Shown here piece by piece: positions 9,625 through 18,397 of a DNA stretch of 64,000 nt. Source of the DNA: Micromonospora coerulea (GTDB lineage Bacteria > Actinomycetota > Actinomycetes > Mycobacteriales > Micromonosporaceae); the NCBI RefSeq assembly GCF_016598485.1, contig NZ_JAEMUW010000010.1, positions 156,835 through 220,834 of the forward strand, in the 5' to 3' direction. The notes beneath the pieces are model-generated. The model ran no database searches. It was not told the origin of the DNA and saw only the letters and a list, made by a program, of their open reading frames with translations. Made by a program: the position numbers and the translations under genes. Positions within the stretch are counted from its first letter, which is position 1. Each line of letters starts with the position of its first letter.

Positions 9625-10560
9625 TCAATCGGACAGTCGCGGGGAAGTCGGAGCCCGGCCGACACGCGACGGCGGGGCGTTGTCGACGTTGAGCAGTCCA
9701 GCGTCGACCACCGCCCGGCTCATCGGCCGGGTCAGCTCGGCGAGGCGGGCGCACCCGTCGGCGCCGAGCACCGTGTACGCGGGCGTGGCGAGCCGGTCGG
9801 TGGCCGCCTCGATCCACGCCCGCTGCGCCCGTCCGCTGTCGCTCAGCGACGGCTCGTCGCCCTCGATCAACCCGCGCCCACGCAGGCGCTCGACCGCGTC
9901 TGCCCACTGCTCGCCGGTCCAGCCGCGGGTGCGGCGCAGGAAGCGGACCGGAACCTCGCCGGACGCGGCGTGCAGCACCAGTGCCTCCAACCCGGTCAGG
10001 CCGGCGAGCACCAGGGCGGCCACGTGCCCGTCGCCGCGGAACTCCCGCAGGATCGTCTGGGCCTGCCAGAGGATCAGGTGCGGCTGCTCCGGCCAGGGCA
10101 GCGCGGCGTGGGCGGCGAACAGTGGCCGCCCCTCGGGGTAGGCGGTGGCGGACTCGGCGGCGCGACGGGCCAGCTCGGCGGCCTCGACCATCTCCGGGCC
10201 GTACACCGCGTCGCCGAGCGCGCGGGTCAGGGCCGCACCGGCGGCCTCCAGCCGGGCGGCCAGCACGGCCGACGGCGTCACCCGCTGCCAGGCGGCCGGC
10301 AACACCCGGGCAATGAGGTCCGGGTTGAAGTTGAAGAAGCTGGCGACGACCGGGCCGGGGCCGACCGGCCCCAGGGCAGCCGCCCGGGAGGCGAAGTAGC
10401 CGGCCGGCTCCGCGATGCCGAGGGCGGCGTACCGCTCGTGCGCCTCGGGCACGAAGTAGATCATCCCATGCAGGGGCTCGGTCACCCGCCAGGCGTGGCG
10501 CACGACGGCCGGGTCGAGTGCTGCCGACTTCTGCCAGCTGGGATCCGCCACGTCCGTCAT
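9625..10560 (-). CDS. SCO6745 family protein
   Basis: 311 residues from the ATG behind GGAAGG; the longer frame to 10629 has no ribosome site. The protein matches the SCO6745 family of actinobacteria by its opening (PAVVRHAWRVTEPLHGM), the YFASRAAALGPVGP segment and the FNFNPDLI motif, then a helical C-terminal half containing WTGEQW and a winged-helix-like stretch (about 230-290). The family includes SalK of the salinosporamide cluster, but no enzyme activity is firmly assigned. Convergent with the haloperoxidase gene, 52 bases away; no co-transcribed partner. Confidence 0.75.
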   Translation of the reverse strand: MTDVADPSWQKSAALDPAVVRHAWRVTEPLHGMIYFVPEAHERYAALGIAEPAGYFASRAAALGPVGPGPVVASFFNFNPDLIARVLPAAWQRVTPSAVLAARLEAAGAALTRALGDAVYGPEMVEAAELARRAAESATAYPEGRPLFAAHAALPWPEQPHLILWQAQTILREFRGDGHVAALVLAGLTGLEALVLHAASGEVPVRFLRRTRGWTGEQWADAVERLRGRGLIEGDEPSLSDSGRAQRAWIEAATDRLATPAYTVLGADGCARLAELTRPMSRAVVDAGLLNVDNAPPSRVGRAPTSPRLSD

Positions 10561-10717
10561 GTCGCTGCCTTCCGTCGACGACGTTACCGGTCGGTAGCTT
10601 CCCATGCCGGCGAGGGCCGTGTCACCCACCAGTCCCCGCCCCCTCGCTCACACTGCCGAGGATCCGGTAGGCGATCGAGAACAGCAGGGGCCAGGTCCTC
10701 GAACTCCTCCGCCCCGG

Positions 10718-11656
10718 TTACGCCAGCTCTTCCTTGAAGCCCTGGCGCCACGAGGGATAGCGCAGCTCCCAGCCGAGCTCCCGCTTGGCCTTGGCGTTGG
10801 AGAAGCCGCGCCCCTCGGTCATCATGATCACCGTCGCTTCCCCGGCCAGCAGTCGGGCCAGCCACTTGGGGACCCGCATCGGCCGCTTCGCCCCCGCGCA
10901 CGCAGCCAGATGAGGCAGCCACTCGCTGGCCGGGGCCGGTTCGTCGTCGACGATGTTGAAGACGCCCCGCGCCTTTTGCTCCACCGCCAGGACGGTGGCG
11001 CTCGCCGCGTCGTCGAGATGCACCCACGAGCCGTAGCCGGTGCCGCCTCCGACGAGCGGGAACTGCCGCTTGCGCACGAGTTCGACCTGATCGTCAGTGG
11101 CGCCCGGCCCGTAGAGCCCGCCGTACCGCAGGACTGCGCCGCCAGCCCTGAGGACGACCTCCTCGAGGTGGCGGATCGCCTCCGCCCCCTTGCGCATTAC
11201 CGTCCCCGTCTCCGGGTCCAGCGGGTCCTCCTCGGTCTTCACCCATCCGCCCTGCCGGATTCCGTTCCAGTTGGCGTAGCTCTGCGCGACGAAATGGAAT
11301 ACCCCGGCCGCCTCCGCCGCGGCCAGCAGGTGATCCGTCCCCTCCGTGCGCAGCCGGATGGTGCCGGCAAACCACCGGTCGATGTGCTTGATATCGGGCT
11401 TGCCGGCGTGCACGGGACTGATCGCGGTCATCTGGTGCACGATCGCGTCCGGCCGGGCCGCGGCCACCGCCTCACCGACCGACATCGCATCCAGCCCGTC
11501 CATCACGGCCGCCTCGGCGCCCAGCTGCTGCAGTAAGCCCAGCTTCGCCGCGCTCGTCGTCGTCGCCGTCACCTGGTGGCCCCGGGCCACGAGCTGCGGC
11601 ACCAGCCGCCGCCCCAGGACCCCGGTTCCGCCTGCCACGAAAACCCGCACCATCAT
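10718..11656 (-). CDS. NAD-dependent epimerase/dehydratase family protein
   Basis: 312 residues. The N-terminal Rossmann motif is GGTGVLGRRL (residues 9-18). A conserved YGGLYGPG stretch (about 185) and WVHLDDAA (about 225) are typical of the atypical short-chain dehydrogenase/epimerase group that acts on nucleotide sugars or small carbonyl compounds. The standard YxxxK is not obvious, so it may be one of the non-catalytic or atypical members. Two ATG codons in tandem (11656 and 11653) follow GGGAAGG; the second has the better spacing. It stands alone between a convergent-side gap and the PaiB-like gene. Confidence 0.8.
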   Translation of the reverse strand: MMVRVFVAGGTGVLGRRLVPQLVARGHQVTATTTSAAKLGLLQQLGAEAAVMDGLDAMSVGEAVAAARPDAIVHQMTAISPVHAGKPDIKHIDRWFAGTIRLRTEGTDHLLAAAEAAGVFHFVAQSYANWNGIRQGGWVKTEEDPLDPETGTVMRKGAEAIRHLEEVVLRAGGAVLRYGGLYGPGATDDQVELVRKRQFPLVGGGTGYGSWVHLDDAASATVLAVEQKARGVFNIVDDEPAPASEWLPHLAACAGAKRPMRVPKWLARLLAGEATVIMMTEGRGFSNAKAKRELGWELRYPSWRQGFKEELA

Positions 11657-11852
11657 CACCTTCCCGATTCCGAATCTGTCTCCGAGACCCGAGACGAGAC
11701 AGCCCGGCCAGCTGTGACCTGGGAGGCTCGGCGAACTCACCGATGTCGACCGGCCGTGGGCAGGTTCGCCACGTACCTGAGTAACGACGCCCACCTGCGC
11801 GGTGTGGCGTGGCCGCTCGCCTGGCGGGCCGTGCGGCCGGCGGCGCCGAGGG

Positions 11853-12479
11853 TCAGCGGGTGGGGCGGGTACGGTCCATCGCGGTAGCGGTGGCGTCCTG
11901 GCCCGTTGCGCGCAGACCCGTGATGACACCGTCCACATCGGCTGCGGAGCGGTTCTGGCTGAGCTTCCACTTCGCCTCCAGGCGGCTGATGCGCAGCTCG
12001 ACGCCGACGATCGCGCGTAGCTGGCCGGTGACGAAGCCCTCGGGTGCGTCGTCGACCGACCACGGGTGCGGGCGGCCGGCCTCATGCTGGTCGGTCAGCC
12101 GCCGTACCAGTGCACCGACCCAGGTCGGGTCGTCGTGCACCAGCAACTCGCCGTACGCGTGGACGACGACGTAGTTCCAGGTTGGCACGACCCGGCCGTG
12201 CTCGGCCTTCGTGGCGTACCAGCTCGGTGAGACGTAGGCGTCGGGTCCGCGCAGGATGACCAGGGCCTCGCCGAGCACGGGCTGGCGCCACTGGTCGTTG
12301 TTGCGGGCCAGGTGGGCCAGGAGCGTGCCGTGCGGGCCACCGTCCGGGTCGTAGAGGAACGGCAGCGTGGTCGCGGCCAGGCCGTCGGCGGTCGCGGTGA
12401 CGAGGTCGGCGGCGCGGTGGTGGGTCAGCAGTTCACGGACAGCGGACTCGTCGGCGGAGAAGTGGGCGGGTACGTACAT
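11853..12479 (-). CDS. PaiB-like FMN-binding transcriptional regulator family protein
   Basis: 208 residues. The start MYVPAHF and the later ARNNDQWR, YVSPSWY and VPTWNY motifs are diagnostic of the PaiB/FMN-binding split-barrel family (negative transcriptional regulators in Bacillus; flavin or heme binding elsewhere). The ATG lies two bases after the stop of the EamA gene, with GGGAAGGG inside that gene, so the two are cotranslated in one operon. Regulation of both is probably by the divergent MocR protein. What ligand it binds is not visible. Confidence 0.85.
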   Translation of the reverse strand: MYVPAHFSADESAVRELLTHHRAADLVTATADGLAATTLPFLYDPDGGPHGTLLAHLARNNDQWRQPVLGEALVILRGPDAYVSPSWYATKAEHGRVVPTWNYVVVHAYGELLVHDDPTWVGALVRRLTDQHEAGRPHPWSVDDAPEGFVTGQLRAIVGVELRISRLEAKWKLSQNRSAADVDGVITGLRATGQDATATAMDRTRPTR

Positions 12480-12481
12480 GG

Positions 12482-13420
12482 TCAGGCCCTTCCCAGTGCG
12501 GGCACCTGCGCGCTGTTGCGGGTGCGTTGGATCAGTACGACGCAGGCCAGTACCGCCAGCGCCGCCGCGATCGAGGCCGGGGTGACGGTCTCGCCGAGCA
12601 GCAGCGCCGACCAGACCAGGGTGAGCACCGGCTGTGCGAGCTGGATCTGGCCGACCTGGGCGATGCCGCCCCGAGCCAGGCCCGCGTACCAGGCAAAGAA
12701 GCCCAGGAACATGGAGACCACGGTGAGGTAACCGAACGCCCGCCACGCGACGGCGTCGGCGTGCGGGTGATGGGCTACGGCAGCGACGATCATGATGGGC
12801 ACGGTGACGGGCAGGGAGAGCAGCAATGCCCAACAGATCGTACGGGCGCCACCCAGCTCGCGGGCGAGCGCGCCGCCCTCGGCGTACCCCAGGCCGCACA
12901 GCACGACCGCCGCCAGCAGGAGCAGGTCGGCCAGGGACAGGGCACCATGAACCGCACCGCTGGCGCCGAGGAAGGTGAGCACCGCCAGCAGCCCACCGGC
13001 GCTCGCGACCCAGAACAGCAGCGGTGGGCGCTCGCCGGCCCGCAACACCGCGAACACGGCGGTCATGGCGGGCAGCACGGTGATGACGACCGCGCCGTGC
13101 GCGGAGGTCTGGCTGATGAGCGCCAGCGAGGTGAACAGCGGGAAGCCGACGACGACGCCGAGGGCGACGATGGACAGCCGTCGCCACTGACTGCGGGTGG
13201 GTCGCGGCGCGCCGGTGAAACGCAGATACGCCCATGCCAGCAGCGCCGCGCCGACGGCCCGACCGAAGGCGACGAACCAGGGGCCGAGCTGCTGCACGGC
13301 GACGCGGGTGGCCGGCAGCGACATGCTGAAGGCCAGCACGCCCAGCGCGCCGAGGGCGAGGCCGATCACACGCTGCGCTGTTACCGTGGTCTTGGCAGTA
13401 GCGCTACTCTGATCTTTCAT
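12482..13420 (-). CDS. EamA family (DMT superfamily) transporter
   Basis: 312 residues with about ten hydrophobic helices arranged as two EamA repeats: the first begins near residue 18 (VIGLALGALGVLAFS), the second near 165 (LLLAAVVLCGLGYAEGGAL), and each ends with the family's short conserved turn (second repeat: FFAWYAGL, then GQIQLAQPVL and LLLGETVTP). Such proteins export amino acids or other small metabolites. The annotated ATG shares the CATG with the start of the divergent MocR gene; a GTG at 13369 would be an alternative start leaving a short intergenic region. Paired with the PaiB-like gene downstream. Confidence 0.85.
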   Translation of the reverse strand: MKDQSSATAKTTVTAQRVIGLALGALGVLAFSMSLPATRVAVQQLGPWFVAFGRAVGAALLAWAYLRFTGAPRPTRSQWRRLSIVALGVVVGFPLFTSLALISQTSAHGAVVITVLPAMTAVFAVLRAGERPPLLFWVASAGGLLAVLTFLGASGAVHGALSLADLLLLAAVVLCGLGYAEGGALARELGGARTICWALLLSLPVTVPIMIVAAVAHHPHADAVAWRAFGYLTVVSMFLGFFAWYAGLARGGIAQVGQIQLAQPVLTLVWSALLLGETVTPASIAAALAVLACVVLIQRTRNSAQVPALGRA

Positions 13421-13436
13421 GAATGACGGTAACGCA
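13391..13436. promoter_or_regulatory. Shared start/promoter region of MocR and EamA genes
   Basis: The two ATG codons occupy one CATG (13418-13421). On the plus strand TACTCT (13405-13410) ends eight bases before the MocR ATG; on the minus strand TACCGT ends five bases before the EamA ATG. A perfect 12-bp palindrome, AGTAGCGCTACT, lies at 13397-13408 and covers the plus-strand -10 box. This suggests two leaderless transcripts with an operator between, so the regulator could control itself and the transporter together. The palindrome is seen; its role is inferred. Confidence 0.55.
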
Positions 13437-14822
13437 GCCGAACGAGTTATCCAAGATCTGCGTGGGCTCGTGGCGGTCGCGGATCCGGGAACGCGGCTGC
13501 CCTCGGTACGCGAGTTGACCGCCCGGCATCGGGCCTCCCCCGTCACCGTCGCCAAGGCGATCCGGCAGCTGGTGGCCCAGGGGCTGATCGAGGCACGATC
13601 CGGCACAGGCACCTTCGTGGCCGCCCGACCGGACGAGCGACGGACCCCCGACCTGTCCTGGCAGACCGTCGCGCTCGGTCCCCGCCGACCCGGCGAGGAC
13701 GAGATGCAGGCGCTACTGGCGTTACCGCCCGCAGGAGCGATCCCGCTGTCCGGCGGCTACCTGGACGCGGACCTGCAGCCTGCCGCCGCGCTCGGCACCG
13801 CGCTCACCCGCGCCGCCCGGCAGCCCGCGTCCTGGCAGCGCGGACCGGCCGAGGGGCGCGAGGACCTGCGCGCCTGGTTCGCCCGCGAGGCCGGGACTGG
13901 GCTGCGCGCCGACGACATGGTGATCTGTCCTGGCGGACAGGCCGCGCTGTCGACGGCGCTGCGCGCGCTCACCGCGCCCGGCGACACCCTGCTCGTCGAG
14001 TCGCCGACCTACCTGGGCGCACTGGCCGCCTCCCGGGCAGCTGGACTGCGGGTGGTGCCGGTGCCCGCCGACGCCGACGGCGTACGGCCCGACCAGCTCG
14101 CCGCCGCGTTCGCCCGCACCGGCGCCCGGCTGTTCTACTGCCAGCCGCTCTACGCCAACCCGCACGGCGCGACACTGGCAGATCACCGCCGGGTCCAGGT
14201 CGCCGAGGCCGTACGCGACGCCGGGGCGTTCCTGATCGAGGACGACTACGCCCGCGACCTCACCATCGACGGGGAGACCCCGCCGCCACTGGCCGCCGAC
14301 GATCCCGACGGGCACGTCATCTACCTGCGCTCGCTGACCAAGTCAGCCGCCCCCGGGCTGCGCGTCGCCGCGATCGGCGCCCGCGGCCCGGCCGGCACCC
14401 GCCTGCGCGCGGCCCGGCTGCTCGACGACTTCTTCGTCGCTGGCCCACTGCAACAGGCCACGCTCGATTTCGTCACCGCCCCAGCCTGGGCGCGTCACCG
14501 CCGCGCCCTGCGTACCGCGCTACGCACCCGTCGCGAGGCGCTCCTGACCGCGCTCCGCCGGCACCTCCCAGAACTCGCCCAGCAGCCGGTCCCGCGCGGC
14601 GGCCTGCACTTCTGGGCCCGCCTCCCCGAGGGCACCGACGACGTCGCGCTGGCCGCCGCCGCAGCCGCCGAAGGCGTCATCGTCTTCCCCGGCCGCCCCT
14701 GGTACGCCGCCGAACCCCCGGCCGCGCACCTACGCCTCACCTACGCCGCCGCCCCACCCGACCTCATGGACGAGGCCATCCGCCGCCTCGCTCGCGCCTT
14801 CCACAAAGGAACGATAATTTGA
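13419..14822 (+). CDS. MocR-type transcriptional regulator (GntR HTH fused to aminotransferase)
   Basis: 467 residues. An N-terminal GntR winged helix (about 5-72; LPSVRELTARH and the GTGTFVA wing) is followed by a class I aminotransferase fold (about 110-460). The pyridoxal-phosphate lysine is Lys308 in SLTKSAAPG, with DDYARDL near residue 280 and a C-terminal Arg region. MocR proteins (PdxR, GabR) sense amino compounds or PLP through this domain and usually control a neighbouring transporter or biosynthetic gene. Its divergent neighbour is an EamA transporter whose start codon overlaps its own. No plausible ribosome site precedes the ATG, matching the leaderless arrangement described for the shared region. 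Confidence 0.9.
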   Translation: MNDGNAAERVIQDLRGLVAVADPGTRLPSVRELTARHRASPVTVAKAIRQLVAQGLIEARSGTGTFVAARPDERRTPDLSWQTVALGPRRPGEDEMQALLALPPAGAIPLSGGYLDADLQPAAALGTALTRAARQPASWQRGPAEGREDLRAWFAREAGTGLRADDMVICPGGQAALSTALRALTAPGDTLLVESPTYLGALAASRAAGLRVVPVPADADGVRPDQLAAAFARTGARLFYCQPLYANPHGATLADHRRVQVAEAVRDAGAFLIEDDYARDLTIDGETPPPLAADDPDGHVIYLRSLTKSAAPGLRVAAIGARGPAGTRLRAARLLDDFFVAGPLQQATLDFVTAPAWARHRRALRTALRTRREALLTALRRHLPELAQQPVPRGGLHFWARLPEGTDDVALAAAAAAEGVIVFPGRPWYAAEPPAAHLRLTYAAAPPDLMDEAIRRLARAFHKGTII

Positions 14823-15031
14823 TCTTGAGGGCGCGGAGGCACAGCGAACAATTGCTGGTTTCCCGCTAGGCTCCGCTCGATCAACTTCTGAAGGAGCGCT
14901 AGGCAAACCTGCCGCGCCTGGCCGGGTCCACCCGTAACCGCGGCAGCCTGGTGCCGGCTAAGCCTGCCTCGAAGCCAAGCTCGGAGCCCTGTGGTCTCTC
15001 GGCGCCCGGCTGTGACGTCGACCGTACGGCT

Positions 15032-15037
15032 TAGGGT
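15032..15037 (+). promoter_or_regulatory. Leaderless -10 box (TAGGGT) of the MalY-like gene
   Basis: TAGGGT ends seven bases before the ATG at 15045, the spacing expected when transcription starts at the A of the start codon. A weak GGGTGGG also lies there, so a leadered message is not excluded. Confidence 0.5.
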
Positions 15038-15044
15038 GGGCGGC

Positions 15045-16292
15045 ATGGCAAGCCCTGGCCCCTCCGCCGACGGCCCCGCGGCCCGGAATCCGCTCACCCT
15101 GCTCACGCTGGACGAACTCCGGCAGCGCACCAGCGTGAAGTGGCGCATGCACCCGCCCGACGTGCTCCCCCTCTGGGTCGCGGAGCTGGACGTACCCCTC
15201 GCTCCCCCGGTGGCCGACGCGCTCCGCCGCGCGATCGACCTCGGTGACACCGGTTACGCGCACGGGACGGCGTACGCCGAGGCGCTCGGGGACTTCGCCG
15301 CCCGGCGCTGGGGCTGGCACACCTTCCGCGTCGACCACACCAGAGTCGTAGCCGACGTGATGATGGGCATCGTCGAGGTACTCCGGCTCGTGACCGACCC
15401 CGGAGACGCGGTGGTGGTCTGCTCCCCCGTCTACCCGCCCTTCTACGCCTTCGTCAGCCACGCCGGCCGGCAGGTGATCGAGGCCCCACTCGGACCCGAC
15501 CTGCGGATGGACCCCGCCGCTCTCGACGAGGCCTTCCGCCGGGCCCGGGCCTGCGGCCGCCGGCCGGCGTTCCTGATGTGCAACCCGCACAACCCGACCG
15601 GCGTCGTCCACCGACGCGACGAGCTCGAGGCCGTCGCCGAACTGGCCGGCCGGCACGGCCTGCGGGTGATCTCCGACGAGATCCACGCCCCCCTGGTGCT
15701 CCCCGGGACGCAATTCACCCCGTACCTCACGGTGGCCGGCGCCGAGAACGCGTTCGCCCTGACCTCCGCCTCGAAGGCGTGGAACCTCGCCGGCCTCAAG
15801 GCGGCGCTCGCGGTCGCCGGGCCGCAGGCCGCCGCCGACCTCAACCGCATGCCGGAAGAGGTCGGCCATGGACCCAGCCACCTGGGCGTCATCGCGCACA
15901 CCGCCGCGTTCCGCGCCGGCGGGCAGTGGCTCGACCTCCTCCTCGACGGGCTGGACGCCAACCGCACGCTGCTGGCGACGCTGCTGGCAACGCACCTCCC
16001 ATCCATCACGTACCACCGTCCCGAGGGCACCTACCTCGCCTGGCTGGACTGCACCCGGCTGGGCATCGCCACCGAAGCGCCGGACGGCGAACCCGGCGTG
16101 GCCAGCGAGGTCGCCGGGCCCGCCAAGATGTTCCTCGACCGCGCGCGGGTCGCGCTCAGCTCCGGGCACGTCTTCGGCACCGGCGGGGCAGGCTTCGTAC
16201 GACTCAACTTCGCCACCTCACCCGCGATCCTCACCGACGCCGTCACCCGCATGGGCCGGGCAGTCGACGCGCACCACCCGTCGGCGGGCTGA
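15045..16292 (+). CDS. MalY/PatB family aminotransferase-like cystathionine beta-lyase
   Basis: 415 residues, full length for fold-type I enzymes of the MalY/PatB group. [20 protein letters not shown] near residue 28 is the family opening; NPHNPTG (about 185) binds substrate/cofactor, DEIHAPL (about 210) carries the aspartate that pairs with the pyridine nitrogen, and [12 protein letters not shown] has Lys244, the PLP lysine. The expected reaction is cleavage of cystathionine or cysteine S-conjugates to pyruvate, ammonia and a thiol. The start follows a TAGGGT box. A MocR gene lies just upstream, but 220 bases apart, so the two are probably separate units. Confidence 0.85.
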   Translation: MASPGPSADGPAARNPLTLLTLDELRQRTSVKWRMHPPDVLPLWVAELDVPLAPPVADALRRAIDLGDTGYAHGTAYAEALGDFAARRWGWHTFRVDHTRVVADVMMGIVEVLRLVTDPGDAVVVCSPVYPPFYAFVSHAGRQVIEAPLGPDLRMDPAALDEAFRRARACGRRPAFLMCNPHNPTGVVHRRDELEAVAELAGRHGLRVISDEIHAPLVLPGTQFTPYLTVAGAENAFALTSASKAWNLAGLKAALAVAGPQAAADLNRMPEEVGHGPSHLGVIAHTAAFRAGGQWLDLLLDGLDANRTLLATLLATHLPSITYHRPEGTYLAWLDCTRLGIATEAPDGEPGVASEVAGPAKMFLDRARVALSSGHVFGTGGAGFVRLNFATSPAILTDAVTRMGRAVDAHHPSAG

Positions 16293-16407
16293 GCCCCCGG
16301 TCCCAGGTGCTGTGCCTCCATGACCCGGCGCTGGATCGACTGGGCGCGGCGCGAGCTGCTGCCTGCCCTGCTTGAGCTTGGGTGACAGGCGCAGGCAGAC
16401 TGGCGGC

Positions 16408-17178
16408 ATGAAGCGAGGCATTGCTCTGGTCCGGCCACCCAGCGGCCGGCTGGCCGAGGGGCTGGTCACCCACATCGAGCGCAGCGACGTGGACGTCGCG
16501 CGGGCCCGGCGTCAGCACGAGGCGTACCGGGCCACGCTCGCCGAAGCCGGCTGGCAGGTGCGCGAGGTCGCCCCCGCCGACCACTGCCCCGACTCGGTGT
16601 TCGTCGAGGACACCGTCGTGGTCAGCGATGGCCTGGCGGTGATCACTCGGCCGGGCGCGCCACAGCGCCGTCCGGAGATCCCCGGCACGGAGAAGGCGGT
16701 ACGCGACGCCGGGCTGGAGGTCGTGCGCATTGAGGCCCCCGGGACGCTGGACGGCGGCGACGTGCTGCAGGTCGGCACCACCGTGTACGTGGGCCGAGGC
16801 GACCGCACCAACGGTGCGGGCGTCGCTCAGCTGCGTGCCCACCTGGCGACCCGCGGGCGCACGGTGATTCCGGTCCCGCTGCGCGACGTGCTCCACCTCA
16901 AGTCGGCCGTGACCGCACTGCCCGACGGCACCCTCCTCGCGCTGCCGGAACTGCTCGACGCGACCGCGCTCCGGCAGCCGGTGCGCACGGTCGACGAGGA
17001 GGCCGGCTGCCATGTCGTACCACTCGGGGATGACCTCGTGCTGCTGGCCGCCTCGGCGCCGCGCACCGCGGCGCTCGTGGCGGACCTCGGCTTCACACCG
17101 GTCGTCGTCGACATCAGCGAGTACGAGAAGCTTGAGGGCTGCGTCACCTGTCTGAGCGTGCTGATCCCCGGCGTCTAA
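16408..17178 (+). CDS. ddaH: Dimethylargininase (DDAH)
   Basis: 256 residues, the usual DDAH length. It hydrolyses N-omega-methylated arginines to citrulline and methylamines, in the pentein fold. Visible active-site residues are FVEDT (about 65-69), LDGGD (114-118), His163 in HLKSAV, and the nucleophile Cys248 in CVTCLSV near the C-terminus. All catalytic positions are intact. The chosen ATG removes an in-frame extension without a ribosome site; a poor -10-like CAGACT lies six bases upstream. It is followed 131 bases later by the PhzF gene on the same strand. Confidence 0.9.
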   Translation: MKRGIALVRPPSGRLAEGLVTHIERSDVDVARARRQHEAYRATLAEAGWQVREVAPADHCPDSVFVEDTVVVSDGLAVITRPGAPQRRPEIPGTEKAVRDAGLEVVRIEAPGTLDGGDVLQVGTTVYVGRGDRTNGAGVAQLRAHLATRGRTVIPVPLRDVLHLKSAVTALPDGTLLALPELLDATALRQPVRTVDEEAGCHVVPLGDDLVLLAASAPRTAALVADLGFTPVVVDISEYEKLEGCVTCLSVLIPGV

Positions 17179-17296
17179 CCGACGCCCCAGCCGGACTCGG
17201 TCGCCGGCAGAACCAGAGGTAGGACCAGCGCCGAGGGCGGACCGCGCTGCGCCACGAGGCGTGGATTGGCCCTCGCCATTGCTGGTCCTTCACCCG

Positions 17297-17302
17297 TAGG
17301 GT
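17297..17302 (+). promoter_or_regulatory. Leaderless -10 box (TAGGGT) of the PhzF gene
   Basis: TAGGGT ends seven bases before the ATG at 17310 but only one base before the ATG at 17304. The spacing therefore favours 17310 as the true start. Confidence 0.5.
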
Positions 17303-17309
17303 CATGATC

Positions 17310-18152
17310 ATGGAGATCCTGCGCTACGCCGCCTTCAGCTCCGATCCGGCGGGCGGCAACCCGGCCGGTGTCGTACTCGACGCCACCGGGGTCGGCGATG
17401 CCGAGATGCTGCGGGTGGCGGCTGACATCGGGTACTCCGAAACGGCGTTCCTCGTGCCTCACGGCGCTGGGCGCTTCGGGGTGCGCTACTTCAGCCCGTT
17501 GGCCGAGGTGCCGTTCTGCGGCCACGCGACCATTGCCTCGGCTGCCGCCTACGCCGAGCGGCACGGTCCGGGCGTCCTGCATTTCGACACCCGCGCCGGC
17601 CTGGTCGAGGTTTCCACCAGCGTGGCGCCGGACGGCACGACCACCGCAACGCTGATCAGCGTGGAGCCGCAGACCAGGCCCATCGCTGCCAGTGATCTCA
17701 AGGCGCTGCTTGCGGCGCTCCGCTGGGCACCAGGCGACCTCGACGCGGCGCTACCACCGCGAGTCGCCTTCGCCGGCGCCTGGCACCCCGTCGTGGCCGC
17801 CGCGAGCCGACAGCGGCTCGCCAACCTGGACTACGACATGAACGCGCTGGCCACGCTGATGGCGCAGCGCGACTGGACGACCATCGACCTGGTGTGGCGG
17901 GAGTCCTCTCAGGTATTCCACGCGCGCAACCCGTTCCCACCCGGGGGTGTCGTGGAGGACCCCGCCACCGGCGCCGCAGCCGCGGCTTTCGGCGGCTACC
18001 TACGGGAGCTGGGGCTGGTCGCGCCACCCGCGACTGTCACCGTGCACCAAGGTCAGGACTTGGGCCGTCCCAGCGTCCTGACGATCGGGATCCCCGCCGA
18101 ACCGCGAACCGGCATCGCCGTGACCGGCACCGCCGTTGTCCTTGCCAGATAG
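17310..18152 (+). CDS. PhzF family isomerase-like protein
   Basis: 280 residues with two halves of the diaminopimelate-epimerase-like fold. Start motif AAFSSDPAGGNPAGVV, SETAF with Glu44 (the catalytic glutamate of PhzF), FCGHAT (about 72-77) and EDPATGAAAAAFGGYL (about 215-230) are all present. PhzF itself isomerises a phenazine precursor, but most homologues outside phenazine clusters have unknown substrates, and no other phenazine genes are here. Two ATG codons six bases apart are possible starts; the TAGGGT box spacing favours the second. Confidence 0.87.
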   Translation: MEILRYAAFSSDPAGGNPAGVVLDATGVGDAEMLRVAADIGYSETAFLVPHGAGRFGVRYFSPLAEVPFCGHATIASAAAYAERHGPGVLHFDTRAGLVEVSTSVAPDGTTTATLISVEPQTRPIAASDLKALLAALRWAPGDLDAALPPRVAFAGAWHPVVAAASRQRLANLDYDMNALATLMAQRDWTTIDLVWRESSQVFHARNPFPPGGVVEDPATGAAAAAFGGYLRELGLVAPPATVTVHQGQDLGRPSVLTIGIPAEPRTGIAVTGTAVVLAR

Positions 18153-18384
18153 CGACGCGACACTGCGCCACCGAAGCTGCGCCTGCCTCCGAATTCCTCC
18201 CGGTGGGCCACAGACGGCGTACCTCCGCTCGCCTACCCCCTGGTCCTCCGCTCCGCCACCTGACCGCCACACCCCCTCGCTCAGGTGGCCGAGCGGCGAG
18301 TCCGCGGATTCAGGAGGGCACCGGGATCGGGCCGCGTCGGCCTGCGCCGCTGACCTCTGCCCCCTGCCCGACCGTTTGGATTGT

Positions 18385-18390
18385 TAGGCT
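18385..18390 (+). promoter_or_regulatory. Leaderless -10 box (TAGGCT)
   Basis: TAGGCT ends seven bases before the ATG at 18398. It supports that ATG as a genuine translation start even though the gene that follows is interrupted. Confidence 0.45.
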
Positions 18391-18397
18391 CCGCGCC

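Noticed and set aside
13419..18152. A biosynthetic gene cluster formed by MocR, MalY-like, DDAH and PhzF genes
   Set aside because: The genes appear to have separate leaderless promoters, sizeable gaps and no carrier, synthetase or other scaffold-forming gene.
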